A stretch of 64,000 bases of DNA from Bacillota bacterium (GCA_023386815.1 JAEWIZ010000020.1:62001-126000); one strand, 5' to 3'. Numbered from the stretch's first letter, positions 17,956 to 26,851 are shown. Program-made: numbers and translations. The notes: generated by a model not told the origin, from the sequence alone.

Positions 17956-18315
17956 CTACGCTTCTCCTATTACAAAGGCATTGGCAAACTCTTTTGTATT
18001 TGTAATAGAAACATGTATTGCAGTGATTCCCTGAGCCTTCGCTAGATCCTGCGCTTTCCCATATAGGTTAACAAAGGGTTTTCCCAGGTCGTCCCTAAGT
18101 ACCTCGATGTCCCTTAGTTCAAAGTCGCGAAAACCAGTTCCAAACATCTTTGCCACTGCTTCTTTTACAGCATAGTTATCTGCAGCTTTTTTCTGATCAG
18201 ATTGAATTAGCTTAATTTCTGGTTCTGTAAAACACCGCAGCATAAAATGTTCTTTTTGACAAGCCAGTACTACACGGTGTATTTCCTCCAAATCCACTCC
18301 TATGCCGGTAATCAC
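17956..18315 (-). CDS. acpS: holo-acyl-carrier-protein synthase
   Basis: A 119-residue AcpS-type phosphopantetheinyl transferase with GIGVDLEEIHRV at the N-terminus (metal-binding Asp) and YAVKEAVAKMFGTGF, which carries the catalytic Glu/Lys. It loads 4'-phosphopantetheine from CoA onto an acyl carrier protein. Its presence in the same unit as an atypical ACP, a thioesterase and a thiolase-like protein suggests a dedicated carrier, unless this is simply the housekeeping acpS. It is the last gene of its unit. Confidence 0.9.
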   Translation of the reverse strand: MITGIGVDLEEIHRVVLACQKEHFMLRCFTEPEIKLIQSDQKKAADNYAVKEAVAKMFGTGFRDFELRDIEVLRDDLGKPFVNLYGKAQDLAKAQGITAIHVSITNTKEFANAFVIGEA

Positions 18316-18412
18316 ATGAACCTCCTGTAGATAAATTAATCGCTTGGAATCTTTAAGTCTTGATTTCGATATACTGGCGGCCAGTCTACCAGAGCTTTGT
18401 TGTTGAATTTTT

Positions 18413-19165
18413 TCAAAACTCCATTACTAATAAAAAAGAAAACTCTTCCTCTGAATATCCTTGTATAAATAGCTTTTCTTCCCGCTCTTCATACTGTAAA
18501 ACAACTTCCTGCCCTTCTTTCAGTTCTTTACTATATTGAACCCAGATAGACTGCGGTATCTTTTCTTTCAAACTGCTGCTTTCCAATAGTTCTTCTGCCC
18601 AGTCCAAGTAATGTGTGTTATTCAGATGACCATTTTTATCAATTTCTTCTGCCTGTACGAATCGTACCACACTCTTAGACATCGTCTTAGGAAATGGTAT
18701 CTGCATCTTTGGCAGCTCTGGTTCCCCATTCACTACAATAGCCGGTACATCGCTCAGTTTATCCATCGGCTGAGCAAAGCCTCTGGTCTCACTGTCCATC
18801 AATATAAACAACGAGGAAGCGCAGACCATGGGCTCGCCTGTTAGCGAATAGAAAGCATATTTTCGCGGATACATGATACTCTTCTTGTTACCCGGCCATA
18901 CCCGAAGTATTATTTGCTCCCCCAGTGTTGGTAGACGTTGAATGTGAATGGTCGTCCATGCAATTACCCATATTTTTCCTTCTGTTTGCATTTCCTCCCG
19001 GTTCAATCCAAACAGGCTTAATTGCTGCTCAGTTATCTTTTCCATTTGCCTAGCCAGTTCACCTGACCGTATACGGCCAGATGAATCCATCATAGCATCA
19101 GTAATTTCTATTGTTTTCTGGTACATACCTGAGGGGCAATTATTTGTATATTGCGGAAATGTCAT
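18413..19165 (-). CDS. acyl-ACP thioesterase (FatA/B-like double hotdog)
   Basis: A 250-residue acyl-ACP thioesterase. The active-site region of the second hotdog, NGHLNNTHYLDW, is intact, and the first hotdog shows IHIQRLPTLGEQIILRVWPGNK. The ATG at 19165 has GAGGAGGAAGCT upstream and is chosen over an earlier frame start overlapping the butyrate kinase stop. Such enzymes in Clostridia release medium- or short-chain acids from ACP. Together with AcpS and the ACP of this unit it points to acyl-ACP chemistry within the cluster. Confidence 0.85.
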   Translation of the reverse strand: MTFPQYTNNCPSGMYQKTIEITDAMMDSSGRIRSGELARQMEKITEQQLSLFGLNREEMQTEGKIWVIAWTTIHIQRLPTLGEQIILRVWPGNKKSIMYPRKYAFYSLTGEPMVCASSLFILMDSETRGFAQPMDKLSDVPAIVVNGEPELPKMQIPFPKTMSKSVVRFVQAEEIDKNGHLNNTHYLDWAEELLESSSLKEKIPQSIWVQYSKELKEGQEVVLQYEEREEKLFIQGYSEEEFSFLLVMEF

Positions 19166-19185
19166 AGCTTCCTCCTCGATTGCCA

Positions 19186-20295
19186 CTATTCAAAATCGAA
19201 TCCATCCCAAACAGGCTTTCCTGTATATTGCTTTACTTCCTCTTCACCACCAAGTACCCTGATTGCTCCGGAAGCAAGCGCCTCTGTCTCATAACTACCC
19301 GGATATACATAAACCGGTGCGATCCAATCCAAATCTTTTTTCAGTTGCTCAACTAGAGTTTTATCATTGGCGAGCCCTCCGGTCATTAAAATGGCATCCA
19401 CATGTCCCTTAAGTGCACCCGCCATCATGGCTGCCCATTTTACCATCGTATATTCCATGGCATCCAGAGCAAGCTTTGCCATCTTGTTACCGGCCGGAAT
19501 CAGTTCATTTCTGATTTTCCTTAAATCATCCGTTCCGGTCAGTTCCAAAAGCCCTCCTTTGCGAGTACACAGCGTATTGATTTCGCTAATGGACATGCCA
19601 CGTTTCATCAATGTCATGACATCATCAATACATAAATCACCGGTACGATTTGGGGAAATCGGCCCCTGTCCATCACCAATGCGGGTCTGATCGATTGCTT
19701 TACCTTGGCGATGAGCGGCAATACTGATACCGCCACCCATATGCATGATGACATAATTACAATCATGATAACTTTTGCCCTGTAACTTGCTGTGGTGAAT
19801 GGCAACCTGCTTCATATTCAGCGGGTGGGCATGAGATGGACGATACAATCCCTTTACACCGGTCATTCTAGCAACATCACACAGTTCATCGGTACTCATT
19901 GGATTTACGAAATATGCCGGTTTTCCCAACTTATCCGCAATACGTTTTGCAAGTACAATACCCAATGTTGCCGCATGATGGATTTCTGCCGCATCATTGT
20001 ACGCATGATCATAAGCTAGATCATTAATCCTATATGTACCACCTTCACAGGATAGTACCCCTACGCCACGTCCGGAAACAGCATCGATTGTGCTAAGATC
20101 CACTTTGGCCTCGGCAAGCATATCCAGGATCTTATTCTCTCGAATAGGTGCCTGATCTCCAAATGTTGCACATCCATCAAAATCTTCCGGCTTTGTATCT
20201 ACATTCAGATCAAGAATAATTCTCTCACCCTTTACCAGACCAATTTTTGTACTGGTTGAGCCTGGATTTACTGTCAGTATTGTATATTCAGCCAT
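19186..20295 (-). CDS. buk: butyrate kinase family enzyme
   Basis: A 369-residue acetokinase-family kinase with VNPGSTSTKIGL at residues 9-20, the MGGGISIAAHRQGK region and the C-terminal ILMTGGLANDK motif typical of butyrate/branched-chain acid kinases. It converts acyl phosphate and ADP into acid and ATP. It is 8 bases downstream of a phosphotransacylase gene, forming a Ptb-Buk-like energy-conserving pair for butyryl-CoA or another acyl-CoA made by the cluster. Confidence 0.92.
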   Translation of the reverse strand: MAEYTILTVNPGSTSTKIGLVKGERIILDLNVDTKPEDFDGCATFGDQAPIRENKILDMLAEAKVDLSTIDAVSGRGVGVLSCEGGTYRINDLAYDHAYNDAAEIHHAATLGIVLAKRIADKLGKPAYFVNPMSTDELCDVARMTGVKGLYRPSHAHPLNMKQVAIHHSKLQGKSYHDCNYVIMHMGGGISIAAHRQGKAIDQTRIGDGQGPISPNRTGDLCIDDVMTLMKRGMSISEINTLCTRKGGLLELTGTDDLRKIRNELIPAGNKMAKLALDAMEYTMVKWAAMMAGALKGHVDAILMTGGLANDKTLVEQLKKDLDWIAPVYVYPGSYETEALASGAIRVLGGEEEVKQYTGKPVWDGFDFE

Positions 20296-20303
20296 TTTTC
20301 CTC

Positions 20304-21308
20304 CTACTTGCCATCACTTGTAGCCACCACACTACAAAATGCAATATTGTCATAAATTCGCTCCTCGGTGTCACCACGCGAGCAGTCCAATACTGGTTTT
20401 CTAAATCCCTGATAAATCGGTCCATAGCTGTGTCCTGGCGCAAATTGCTGAATCAGCTTCGTGGCGATATTACAAGCCGCTGCATCCGGGAAAACTAAAA
20501 CATTTGCCTGTCCCGCAACCGTGCTTTCCCTATTCACTTTCTTTTCGGCAACTCGCTTAACAATGGCTGCATCTGCCTGGAATTCCCCATCAATTTTAAG
20601 ATCTGGGCGCATTACCCGGGCTTTCTCTAAGGCCTCACGCACCCGAAATACCGAAGGGCTGTCACCACTTCCACAGGTGGAATAAGACAGCATTCCACAC
20701 CGAGATTCACGCCCTGTCAGGACAGAATAGGTATGACAAGAAGCTATTGCGATACTTGCCAATTGGTCACTGGTGGGTTCTGTATTAATTGCACCATCTG
20801 ACATCCCAAAGATATTACCCTGTGCTCCTTCAAATCCGTCAATCTCCATGATCAGCATAGCAGATGCCGAAACCACACCATCCGCCAATCCAAGAATACC
20901 GGATGCCACCATCACAAACTCCGTAGTTGTGGTATCGAGTCCACCAAAGGTACAGTCTGCATCTCCGATTGCTTCCATAACCAGAGCCATGTACAGCGGA
21001 ACACCAATACGGCTCGCAACATAGTTCTTGCCAAGGATCTTTTTGGGTAATGCCGCATACTTTTCGATCAGTTTCTCTTGATATACGGTATCCGCTACAT
21101 CGGCCAACTCTACACCTGAAAGATTAATATTATTTTCAGCAGCTACTTTTTTACATTCCTGGATATCACCAACAAAAATAATCTCCGCAATTCCATCAGC
21201 CGCAGCTCGCACAGCAGAACGCATCATGCTTGGATTGGTACACTCTGGAATCACGATTCGCTTTCTATTTTGTCTGGCTTTTTCATAAATTGAATCTATA
21301 AATCTCAT
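20304..21308 (-). CDS. phosphotransacylase (Pta/Ptb family)
   Basis: A 334-residue phosphate acyltransferase that swaps CoA for phosphate. MRFIDSIYEKARQNRKRIVIPE at the N-terminus and CGMLSYSTCGSGDSPSVFRVREA, DGEFQADAAIV and ANVLVFPDAAACNIATKL further on match the phosphate acetyltransferase architecture rather than the shorter classical Ptb. Pairing with the adjacent butyrate kinase implies a butyryl- or acyl-phosphate product, but acetyl-CoA specificity cannot be excluded, so the symbol is left blank. Confidence 0.88.
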   Translation of the reverse strand: MRFIDSIYEKARQNRKRIVIPECTNPSMMRSAVRAAADGIAEIIFVGDIQECKKVAAENNINLSGVELADVADTVYQEKLIEKYAALPKKILGKNYVASRIGVPLYMALVMEAIGDADCTFGGLDTTTTEFVMVASGILGLADGVVSASAMLIMEIDGFEGAQGNIFGMSDGAINTEPTSDQLASIAIASCHTYSVLTGRESRCGMLSYSTCGSGDSPSVFRVREALEKARVMRPDLKIDGEFQADAAIVKRVAEKKVNRESTVAGQANVLVFPDAAACNIATKLIQQFAPGHSYGPIYQGFRKPVLDCSRGDTEERIYDNIAFCSVVATSDGK

Positions 21309-21326
21309 GTCTTATTCTCCTGCAAT

Positions 21327-21560
21327 TTAACCTAGTATTTCTTTTACTTTTGCAACAAAATCTCCAATCGTAAGCAACTTTGCCGCATCTCTCAGATCAA
21401 TAACAGCCCCTAGCACCTCTTCAATATTAGAGATAAACGCAATCATTAGTAAAGACTGATTGGACAACTCATTGCGAATATCAGTGTCAATAGTAATAGT
21501 TGCCTGATCAACTTCATAAGTTTCTGCAGCACATAGGATAACTTGTTCTTCAATATTCAT
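21327..21560 (-). CDS. atypical acyl carrier protein
   Basis: A 77-residue, acidic, helical protein with the size and pattern of an acyl carrier protein. The phosphopantetheine serine falls in NELSNQSLLMIAFISNIEEVLG, where the usual D-S-L is replaced by Q-S-L. The rest of helix II is also unusually hydrophobic. It is likely a specialised carrier modified by the AcpS of this unit and deacylated by the thioesterase. A degenerate, unmodified ACP-like subunit is an alternative. A strong GGAGAAT site precedes the ATG. Confidence 0.78.
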   Translation of the reverse strand: MNIEEQVILCAAETYEVDQATITIDTDIRNELSNQSLLMIAFISNIEEVLGAVIDLRDAAKLLTIGDFVAKVKEILG

Positions 21561-21592
21561 TTTTCTATTCTCCTCTTGTATATCATTAGTTC

Positions 21593-22003
21593 TTATTTAT
21601 CTAGTTCCCAGCAAACAATTTTAAAACCGTCTAACTGTGCAATCTTTGGTCTTACCGGTAAAGGCAGCTGTGGTGTCAGTTCCGGAACCTCTTCCGGCTT
21701 AATGCCCAAAATAGAACTATTGACTGGGTCGCTATTCTCAACCTCGACAACACCAACTACGCGGTCACCGACCTGTTTGTCAAAGTCCGGGTTAGAACCA
21801 TGGGCACCCACTGCCAACAGATGGGTGACCATTCCTTTTCCCTCAAAATTTACCCATTCTGTATCCAGATTTCCGCATTTATTGCAAGCAAGATATGGAG
21901 GGTATTCTACATGACCACATTTTGTACACTTACGCGCAAGAATTTTCCCTTCTTCCAGTGCTTCATAAAACGGTTTTACAATTCTTTCTATTTTTATACC
22001 CAT
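21593..22003 (-). CDS. DUF35-type Zn-ribbon OB-fold protein
   Basis: A 136-residue protein with an N-terminal rubredoxin-like zinc ribbon (CTKCGHVEYPPYLACNKCG, residues 24-42) followed by an OB fold (KGMVTHLLAVGAHG...). DUF35 proteins form complexes with thiolase-like enzymes: archaeal acetoacetyl-CoA thiolase/HMG-CoA synthase, bacterial steroid side-chain aldolases, and PhlB in the 2,4-diacetylphloroglucinol synthase PhlACB. It is 12 bases downstream of the thiolase-like gene, so the two products very likely form a complex. The PhlB analogy is striking in a cluster otherwise suited to phloroglucinol. Confidence 0.85.
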   Translation of the reverse strand: MGIKIERIVKPFYEALEEGKILARKCTKCGHVEYPPYLACNKCGNLDTEWVNFEGKGMVTHLLAVGAHGSNPDFDKQVGDRVVGVVEVENSDPVNSSILGIKPEEVPELTPQLPLPVRPKIAQLDGFKIVCWELDK

Positions 22004-22015
22004 TATTCCGCCTCC

Positions 22016-23314
22016 TTAGCTATTATTTTTTAGAATAGTACATGTCAGATTCTGTCCGCCTCCGAAACCACGCAGCATCGCATGCTTGACCGGATGTTTC
22101 ACCTGGGTAGCTCCCATCTCACCACGCATCTGTCTGACAGCTTCTACATAATCTGCCACGCCAGATGTACCATGTGCATGACCATACTGGCAACGACCGC
22201 CGTTTGTATTAATCGGCCGATCACCTTCAAAGTTTGTCCGGCCTTCCTTGAAGTATTTCCATCCTTCTCCTGCCGGCAAATATCCACAGGCTTCTGCGCC
22301 CAACATCTGTGATGTCATCCAAAAGTCATTCACAAGGAACAGATCCATATCAGCACCAGTCAGACCTGTCAAATCACTTACCTGCTTATAAGCGGCCTCT
22401 GTAGCCCATTTCTCCAAATATGGAGTCCCCCATTCCAGACAGGAATGTCCAATCCCTAGTACTTCGATTGGATGGTCTGTATATTTGTAAGCCATCTCAG
22501 TCGGGCATACAATAAAGGCTGCAGCGCCGTCACAACGCTGTTCAAAATGGCTGGCACGTAAATATTTCCCTAACTTTGGATTAAATTTAGAATGTAAAAA
22601 TGCCTCCGCACTATCTAATTTGAATTTGTGGGCCAAATCCTCATAGGTATCCTTACTCAGGCTCAGTGGATGAAGTGATGCGCTCCGGCGGGCATTGATT
22701 GCCATTTTGGTAAGAACGTCATCAATTTCATTCTCAATACCGTTATCCATAACATAACGATCCAGCCACCCTTCTGTTCCTACCGATGTAGCACTGTTCG
22801 AAAACAGGGTATAATCTCTTGGCTGAACGGAACATAGTGTTTCATGAAACATCTGATCTGTACCGTAACGCCGCATAAAAATAGGCTTATCCGGCTCAGC
22901 CGCAGAATATGACATATCACATGCACCAGATAAAACGATGTCATATGTACCAGCAGCCACATAATTAACCGCCTGCTCCAACGCTACGTACCCTGTACAG
23001 CACGCCTCACTATGGTGAGCTGAACCTTTACCTTTCATACCGAACCAATTCGCTACATGCATATTAGCTGAACCAAAGTTACTCTGCCAGCCTGGACCAG
23101 CCTGAGCATGGATATAGAAATCTACTTCTTTCGCTGTAAGGCCCGCATCCTTCATAGCTTCAATTGCTGCCGCACCGAACAGTTCCCCTTCGCTTAATCC
23201 TTCTGTATCCTTATTATCCTTCGTCAACATAAATGGAGTCGCACCGACTCCGATGATGGATACACTTCTGCTATAAGGCTTCAGCGGTTGAATATCAACC
23301 TGATAATTTGTCAT
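22016..23314 (-). CDS. SCP2/non-decarboxylating thiolase-like protein, partner of DUF35
   Basis: A 432-residue thiolase-superfamily protein. The nucleophilic Cys sits in SEACCTGYVALEQAV near residue 106, and the C-terminal catalytic region reads NTNGGRCQYGHAHGTSGVADY, where the usual GHPxGATG is altered to GHAHGTSG. It lacks the motifs of classical biosynthetic thiolases and resembles SCP2/PhlC-like members that work with DUF35 proteins. It could make or break a C-C bond of an acyl-CoA, acyl-ACP or acyl-aromatic. Its start follows a promoter-like sequence, so it is the first gene of the unit ending in acpS. Confidence 0.82.
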   Translation of the reverse strand: MTNYQVDIQPLKPYSRSVSIIGVGATPFMLTKDNKDTEGLSEGELFGAAAIEAMKDAGLTAKEVDFYIHAQAGPGWQSNFGSANMHVANWFGMKGKGSAHHSEACCTGYVALEQAVNYVAAGTYDIVLSGACDMSYSAAEPDKPIFMRRYGTDQMFHETLCSVQPRDYTLFSNSATSVGTEGWLDRYVMDNGIENEIDDVLTKMAINARRSASLHPLSLSKDTYEDLAHKFKLDSAEAFLHSKFNPKLGKYLRASHFEQRCDGAAAFIVCPTEMAYKYTDHPIEVLGIGHSCLEWGTPYLEKWATEAAYKQVSDLTGLTGADMDLFLVNDFWMTSQMLGAEACGYLPAGEGWKYFKEGRTNFEGDRPINTNGGRCQYGHAHGTSGVADYVEAVRQMRGEMGATQVKHPVKHAMLRGFGGGQNLTCTILKNNS

Positions 23315-23330
23315 ATTAAATCCCCCTAGT

Positions 23331-23359
23331 ATTATATTGGTGTAGTCATTAAGACTACT
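23331..23359 (-). promoter_or_regulatory. candidate operon promoter with inverted-repeat operator
   Basis: On the minus strand a TATAAT -10 (23331-23336) lies about 17 bases upstream of the thiolase-like ATG. Its -35 region has no good consensus but is covered by a perfect inverted repeat GTAGTC-5 bp-GACTAC (23342-23358). A weak -35 overlapped by a palindrome is what is expected of an activator-dependent promoter. The PucR-type gene on the far side of the IS element is the obvious candidate activator. Confidence 0.45.
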
Positions 23360-23370
23360 TGGTTAATAAG

Positions 23371-23667
23371 TTTCTATATCAGATAACAAAAGAAGATCAG
23401 ATGTTATCTTAGTAATTACCCTGTCTGACGGTTCCCTAATAGACTCCATGCTTTACATAAAGTATAATTCGCTTGGATAGGATAAAGAATGTATCTCTCC
23501 TTGGGAAGTCAGTTCCTACTGGCTCATACCTACGAAAAAGTCAATTAGTCCATTCAATGAGGTTTTATGATTCGGCTGGTTGGGAGCCTCAGGCTATACC
23601 CGTATCACATGCTAGGTTGTGTACTCATTTGATGGAATTGGATTCCTATCTGAAAGGATTATTGCTC
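23371..23667 (+). ncRNA. candidate bridge RNA region of the IS110 left end
   Basis: The non-coding left end before the transposase contains a clear stem AGATAACA (23381-23388) with TGTTATCT (23402-23409). Further structured sequence follows, up to the transposase start. IS110-family recombinases are guided by a structured RNA made from this end, so this stretch is the expected location. I have not derived its target- or donor-binding loops. Confidence 0.35.
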
Positions 23668-24975
23668 ATGTTAAACATTTTATTTCAAGATTTATTTCTC
23701 TCGGTCGGTATTGATGTTGGTGCAGACTTCAGCTGGATGTCTATCGCGCTACCTAACCAGACCTTTGTAGGAAAGCCTTATAAAATCCTACATTCTGATC
23801 TTAATTCCTTAAGCTTAGCTGTTTCTAAAATAAAAGAAGCAGAAGAGCTGTATTCCTTAGAAAGTCGCATCTTTCTGGAATCCACGGGAATTTATCATTA
23901 CCCACTCTTCTGCTATCTTCGTGATAAGGGTTTTAACTGCTCAGTTATCAATCCTATCATCACTAAGAATAGCACAAACATTAACATTAGAAAAGTACAT
24001 AATGACCGCTTTGATTCTAGAAAGGCTGCCTTAGTCGGATTAAAACCAGATATAAAGGTATCCCTTATGCCATCAGACCTCGCTCTTGATTTAAGAAATC
24101 TTTCAAGGGAGTATTATGATCTGATGGACAACCGCTCTGCTTATATTAATAAGTTGCAGGGCGAACTGCGAATGGTATTTCCGCAGTATTTAAAAATCTT
24201 TTCGAAAATAACTACGAATACATGTCTGACCTTATTGGAAAAATACACATCGCCAAAAGCTTTTCTAAGTATTTCAAAAGCTGAGATTGTTGACTGTATA
24301 AGGTCTACTGCTAGGTTTGGACTTACATATGCTGAAAACAAGTATAACGCCATAATCCAGGCTGCAACTGACGCAAACACCTTTGGATATTCTGTAGACA
24401 GTAATTTCAAGCGAATACGCCTGTATATCCGTTTTATCAGAAACTATGATATTGAAGTAGCATCTGTTCTTTCTGAAATGCATAACCTAGTTGCTGATAA
24501 TGAAACTACCGATTTTGTAAAACAAATCCATCTAATTGAATCTTATAAGGGAGCCGGTTTTTTATCTGCTGTAAGCCTGATGAGCGAAATCGGTGATTTT
24601 TCAGCATTTCATTCACCAAAGCAACTGTTTGCTTACTTTGGATTGGATCCTGCGGTAAAGCAATCTGGAAAATTTGAAGGCACTAAAATTTCTATGTCAA
24701 AACGAGGTTCCAGGATTGCCCGAAGAGTCCTTCATACAATGGCCTTAATAAGCATCAGTAAGAACCGTAATGGATCAGCTCAAAATCCTGTATTGCGTGA
24801 TTATTATATTAAGAAATGCCAGTCAAAGCCTAAAATGGTTGCCCTTGGTGCTGTAATGCATAAGGTCTGCAACATTGTATTTGCAATCCTTCGGGATAAA
24901 AAAGAATTTACAATCATCACACCGGAAGAACATCAAACGAATTACTTAAAAGCTAAATGCGATAAGGCTGCATAA
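23668..24975 (+). CDS. IS110-family DEDD transposase
   Basis: A 435-residue transposase. The N-terminal RuvC-like DEDD domain has VGIDVGADFSW, ESTGIYHYPLFCYL and VHNDRFDSRKAALVG. The C-terminal Tnp_20 domain has YKGAGFLSAVSLMSEIGD, the FAYFGLDPAVKQSGKFEG segment with its Ser, and ISMSKRGSRIARRVL. The start at 23668 is chosen because the family begins about ten residues before GIDVG and AAAGGA precedes this ATG; upstream in-frame codons belong to the RNA-encoding end. It appears intact, so the element may be active. Confidence 0.92.
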   Translation: MLNILFQDLFLSVGIDVGADFSWMSIALPNQTFVGKPYKILHSDLNSLSLAVSKIKEAEELYSLESRIFLESTGIYHYPLFCYLRDKGFNCSVINPIITKNSTNINIRKVHNDRFDSRKAALVGLKPDIKVSLMPSDLALDLRNLSREYYDLMDNRSAYINKLQGELRMVFPQYLKIFSKITTNTCLTLLEKYTSPKAFLSISKAEIVDCIRSTARFGLTYAENKYNAIIQAATDANTFGYSVDSNFKRIRLYIRFIRNYDIEVASVLSEMHNLVADNETTDFVKQIHLIESYKGAGFLSAVSLMSEIGDFSAFHSPKQLFAYFGLDPAVKQSGKFEGTKISMSKRGSRIARRVLHTMALISISKNRNGSAQNPVLRDYYIKKCQSKPKMVALGAVMHKVCNIVFAILRDKKEFTIITPEEHQTNYLKAKCDKAA

Positions 24976-25206
24976 AGTAAATCCATAATCAGATTCTGGG
25001 TTTTGGGGTTATTCCCAAGGGTTTATTAAAGTTACCCTTTTTCAATTCAAGAAATATCAAATATTTTTGGATTTAACTATTGACATTTCTTAGCTGGACT
25101 TTTTTACTATGTATACATATATTAATTATAGAATTTTGGGACATAATTATTTAGTATAAATACACGGAAAATCATTACTCATTTTCTACACTGGTATAGA
25201 AAAGTG

Positions 25207-25235
25207 TTGTTTTTACATTTAGAATATAGTATACT
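25207..25235 (+). promoter_or_regulatory. promoter of the PucR-type regulator
   Basis: TTGTTT (25207-25212), a 17-base spacer and TATACT (25230-25235) form a sigma-A promoter 35 bases upstream of the regulator ATG. An AAAGGGG ribosome site (25256-25262) follows. The roughly 290 bases between the transposase and this gene contain no other gene. Confidence 0.6.
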
Positions 25236-25269
25236 TTTTGTAAATTAGGACAAAGAAAGGGGATCCGCT

Positions 25270-26814
25270 ATGTACATTGGATTAAAAAACATTCAACACC
25301 TGTTTGCTTCCTTTTCCACTCAGTTGATAAATTCAGATGGTATTCATTGCCTCACCGGCTGGACGAAGCTTACCGATGAGCCCAGACCATTTACGGAACA
25401 TCTCTTATATGTTTGCGAATACAGTGAAAAGTTGGATTTATCACTGTTTACAGAAAATATACATGTGCTGTGCATCGTAAAGGACGGAACGGATTTCACA
25501 GCGGTTGCTGAAAAATTCCCTTCAGATTTAAGTCTTTTACTGATCGAAAATCCCCATTCAACCCCCATCTATTCTGAGCTGCAACGGTATTTTAATATGC
25601 AATGCGGCATCGGCATGTTTAGTCAGACTCTATTGGATTTTCTGGCCTCTGGAGATGACCTGCAACCGGTGATCGAGTATGCTTTTAGTATTTTTAGAAA
25701 TCCGGTTTTTTTATTCGATCCCAACTATAACCTGATTGCAGCAACCTGGGAGGCTATAGAAAAACTGAATATCCATGATCAGGTAGTTTTTACAAAACGA
25801 TTAGGCGATCAGGATTTCGAAATGGTAAACCGACAAAATAATATACACAATAAAGTTCGGAAAAGCGAAATTCCAATTAAGGCCTATAACGAATTTCTTG
25901 GATATGAGCAGATGTATTGCGCCATCAATACCCAAAAAGATTTGGGACATATCGTTGTCTCTGCTGTTAACAAACCTTTTGATCCCATTGACACTGAGTT
26001 TATGTTGATGTTAAAAAAGTTTGTTGGTCTACAACTAAAAAAAGATTCGTTTATCCGCACTTCGAGAGGTTTCAATTATGAATATTTCTTGAAAGAGCTA
26101 TTGGAGAAAAAAATTGCCATCGATTCTACGAATACCTCGCAAATGCAATATGTAAACAAGGAATTTACTGGCAATATGTATTGTATGGTCGTAGAAACCG
26201 CTCGAAGTGCTTTTACTGTAAATACTACTCATATGCGAAATGTGGTAGAAAGCAGATTCCCAAATTCTAAGACGATTATTTACAACAGTCAGATCATTGC
26301 TATTCTGAGCATCAAAACTAATCATCTGATTCCATCAGAATATTTGACTGCCGCTAAGAATATCTGCCAAGAAAATGGATTATATGCCGGATTAAGCAAC
26401 TGCTTCCAGAACATTATGAAATTTGAGGAATATTACAAACAGGCACTACGTGCTATTGAACTTGGTATTTGTGAAATCAATGAACCGGGATTGTTCTGGT
26501 ATAAGGATTATTATTTAGAGCATGTAAAAAATATCTTTACGCAGAAAGAATCATCAGAAACATTTTGTCATCCAAAAATGAAATTCTTGATGGATTACGA
26601 CAGAGAATATAATTCGGAATTGGCCTATACGTTATATATGTATTTGATTCACGAACGTAATCTGACCGCTGCCGCTGAGGCCATGAACCTTCATCGTACT
26701 TCTCTGGTTTACCGTTTCAAAAAGATCCAAGCTCTTTTAGGTGAATACTTCGATGACTATAAAGACCGTATGTACTTGATTCTTTCCTATGAAATGAGTA
26801 AAGAAAACCAATAA
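25270..26814 (+). CDS. PucR/CdaR-family transcriptional regulator
   Basis: A 514-residue regulator. The C-terminus carries the PucR-type helix-turn-helix, ELAYTLYMYLIHERNLTAAAEAMNLHRTSLVYRFKKIQ cut by convention into a winged HTH around residues 455-495. The middle (about 290-420) resembles a GGDEF-derived domain of the CdaR group, and the N-terminus resembles the purine-catabolism-regulator type sensor region. Such proteins usually activate adjacent catabolic operons in response to a substrate. It is divergent from the thiolase-like gene, so it probably controls the catabolic cluster, although an IS110 element now separates them. Confidence 0.85.
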   Translation: MYIGLKNIQHLFASFSTQLINSDGIHCLTGWTKLTDEPRPFTEHLLYVCEYSEKLDLSLFTENIHVLCIVKDGTDFTAVAEKFPSDLSLLLIENPHSTPIYSELQRYFNMQCGIGMFSQTLLDFLASGDDLQPVIEYAFSIFRNPVFLFDPNYNLIAATWEAIEKLNIHDQVVFTKRLGDQDFEMVNRQNNIHNKVRKSEIPIKAYNEFLGYEQMYCAINTQKDLGHIVVSAVNKPFDPIDTEFMLMLKKFVGLQLKKDSFIRTSRGFNYEYFLKELLEKKIAIDSTNTSQMQYVNKEFTGNMYCMVVETARSAFTVNTTHMRNVVESRFPNSKTIIYNSQIIAILSIKTNHLIPSEYLTAAKNICQENGLYAGLSNCFQNIMKFEEYYKQALRAIELGICEINEPGLFWYKDYYLEHVKNIFTQKESSETFCHPKMKFLMDYDREYNSELAYTLYMYLIHERNLTAAAEAMNLHRTSLVYRFKKIQALLGEYFDDYKDRMYLILSYEMSKENQ

Positions 26815-26851
26815 GATTAAAGAAATGATTTGAACTACTACCATGATATAC

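Larger units (their letters stand above)
23365..25045 (+). mobile_element. IS110-family insertion sequence
   Basis: One transposase gene with about 300 bases of non-coding DNA upstream and a short tail downstream, inserted between the catabolic operon promoter and the PucR-type gene. The long 5' non-coding end and short 3' end are the layout of the IS110 group proper rather than IS1111. IS110 elements lack clear terminal inverted repeats, so the exact ends given are estimates, good to perhaps 50 bases. Confidence 0.6.

Noticed and set aside
23473..23667. N-terminal extension of the IS110 transposase
   Set aside because: The family begins shortly before GIDVG; the extra in-frame codons lie in the structured non-coding end, and the ATG at 23668 has its own ribosome site.
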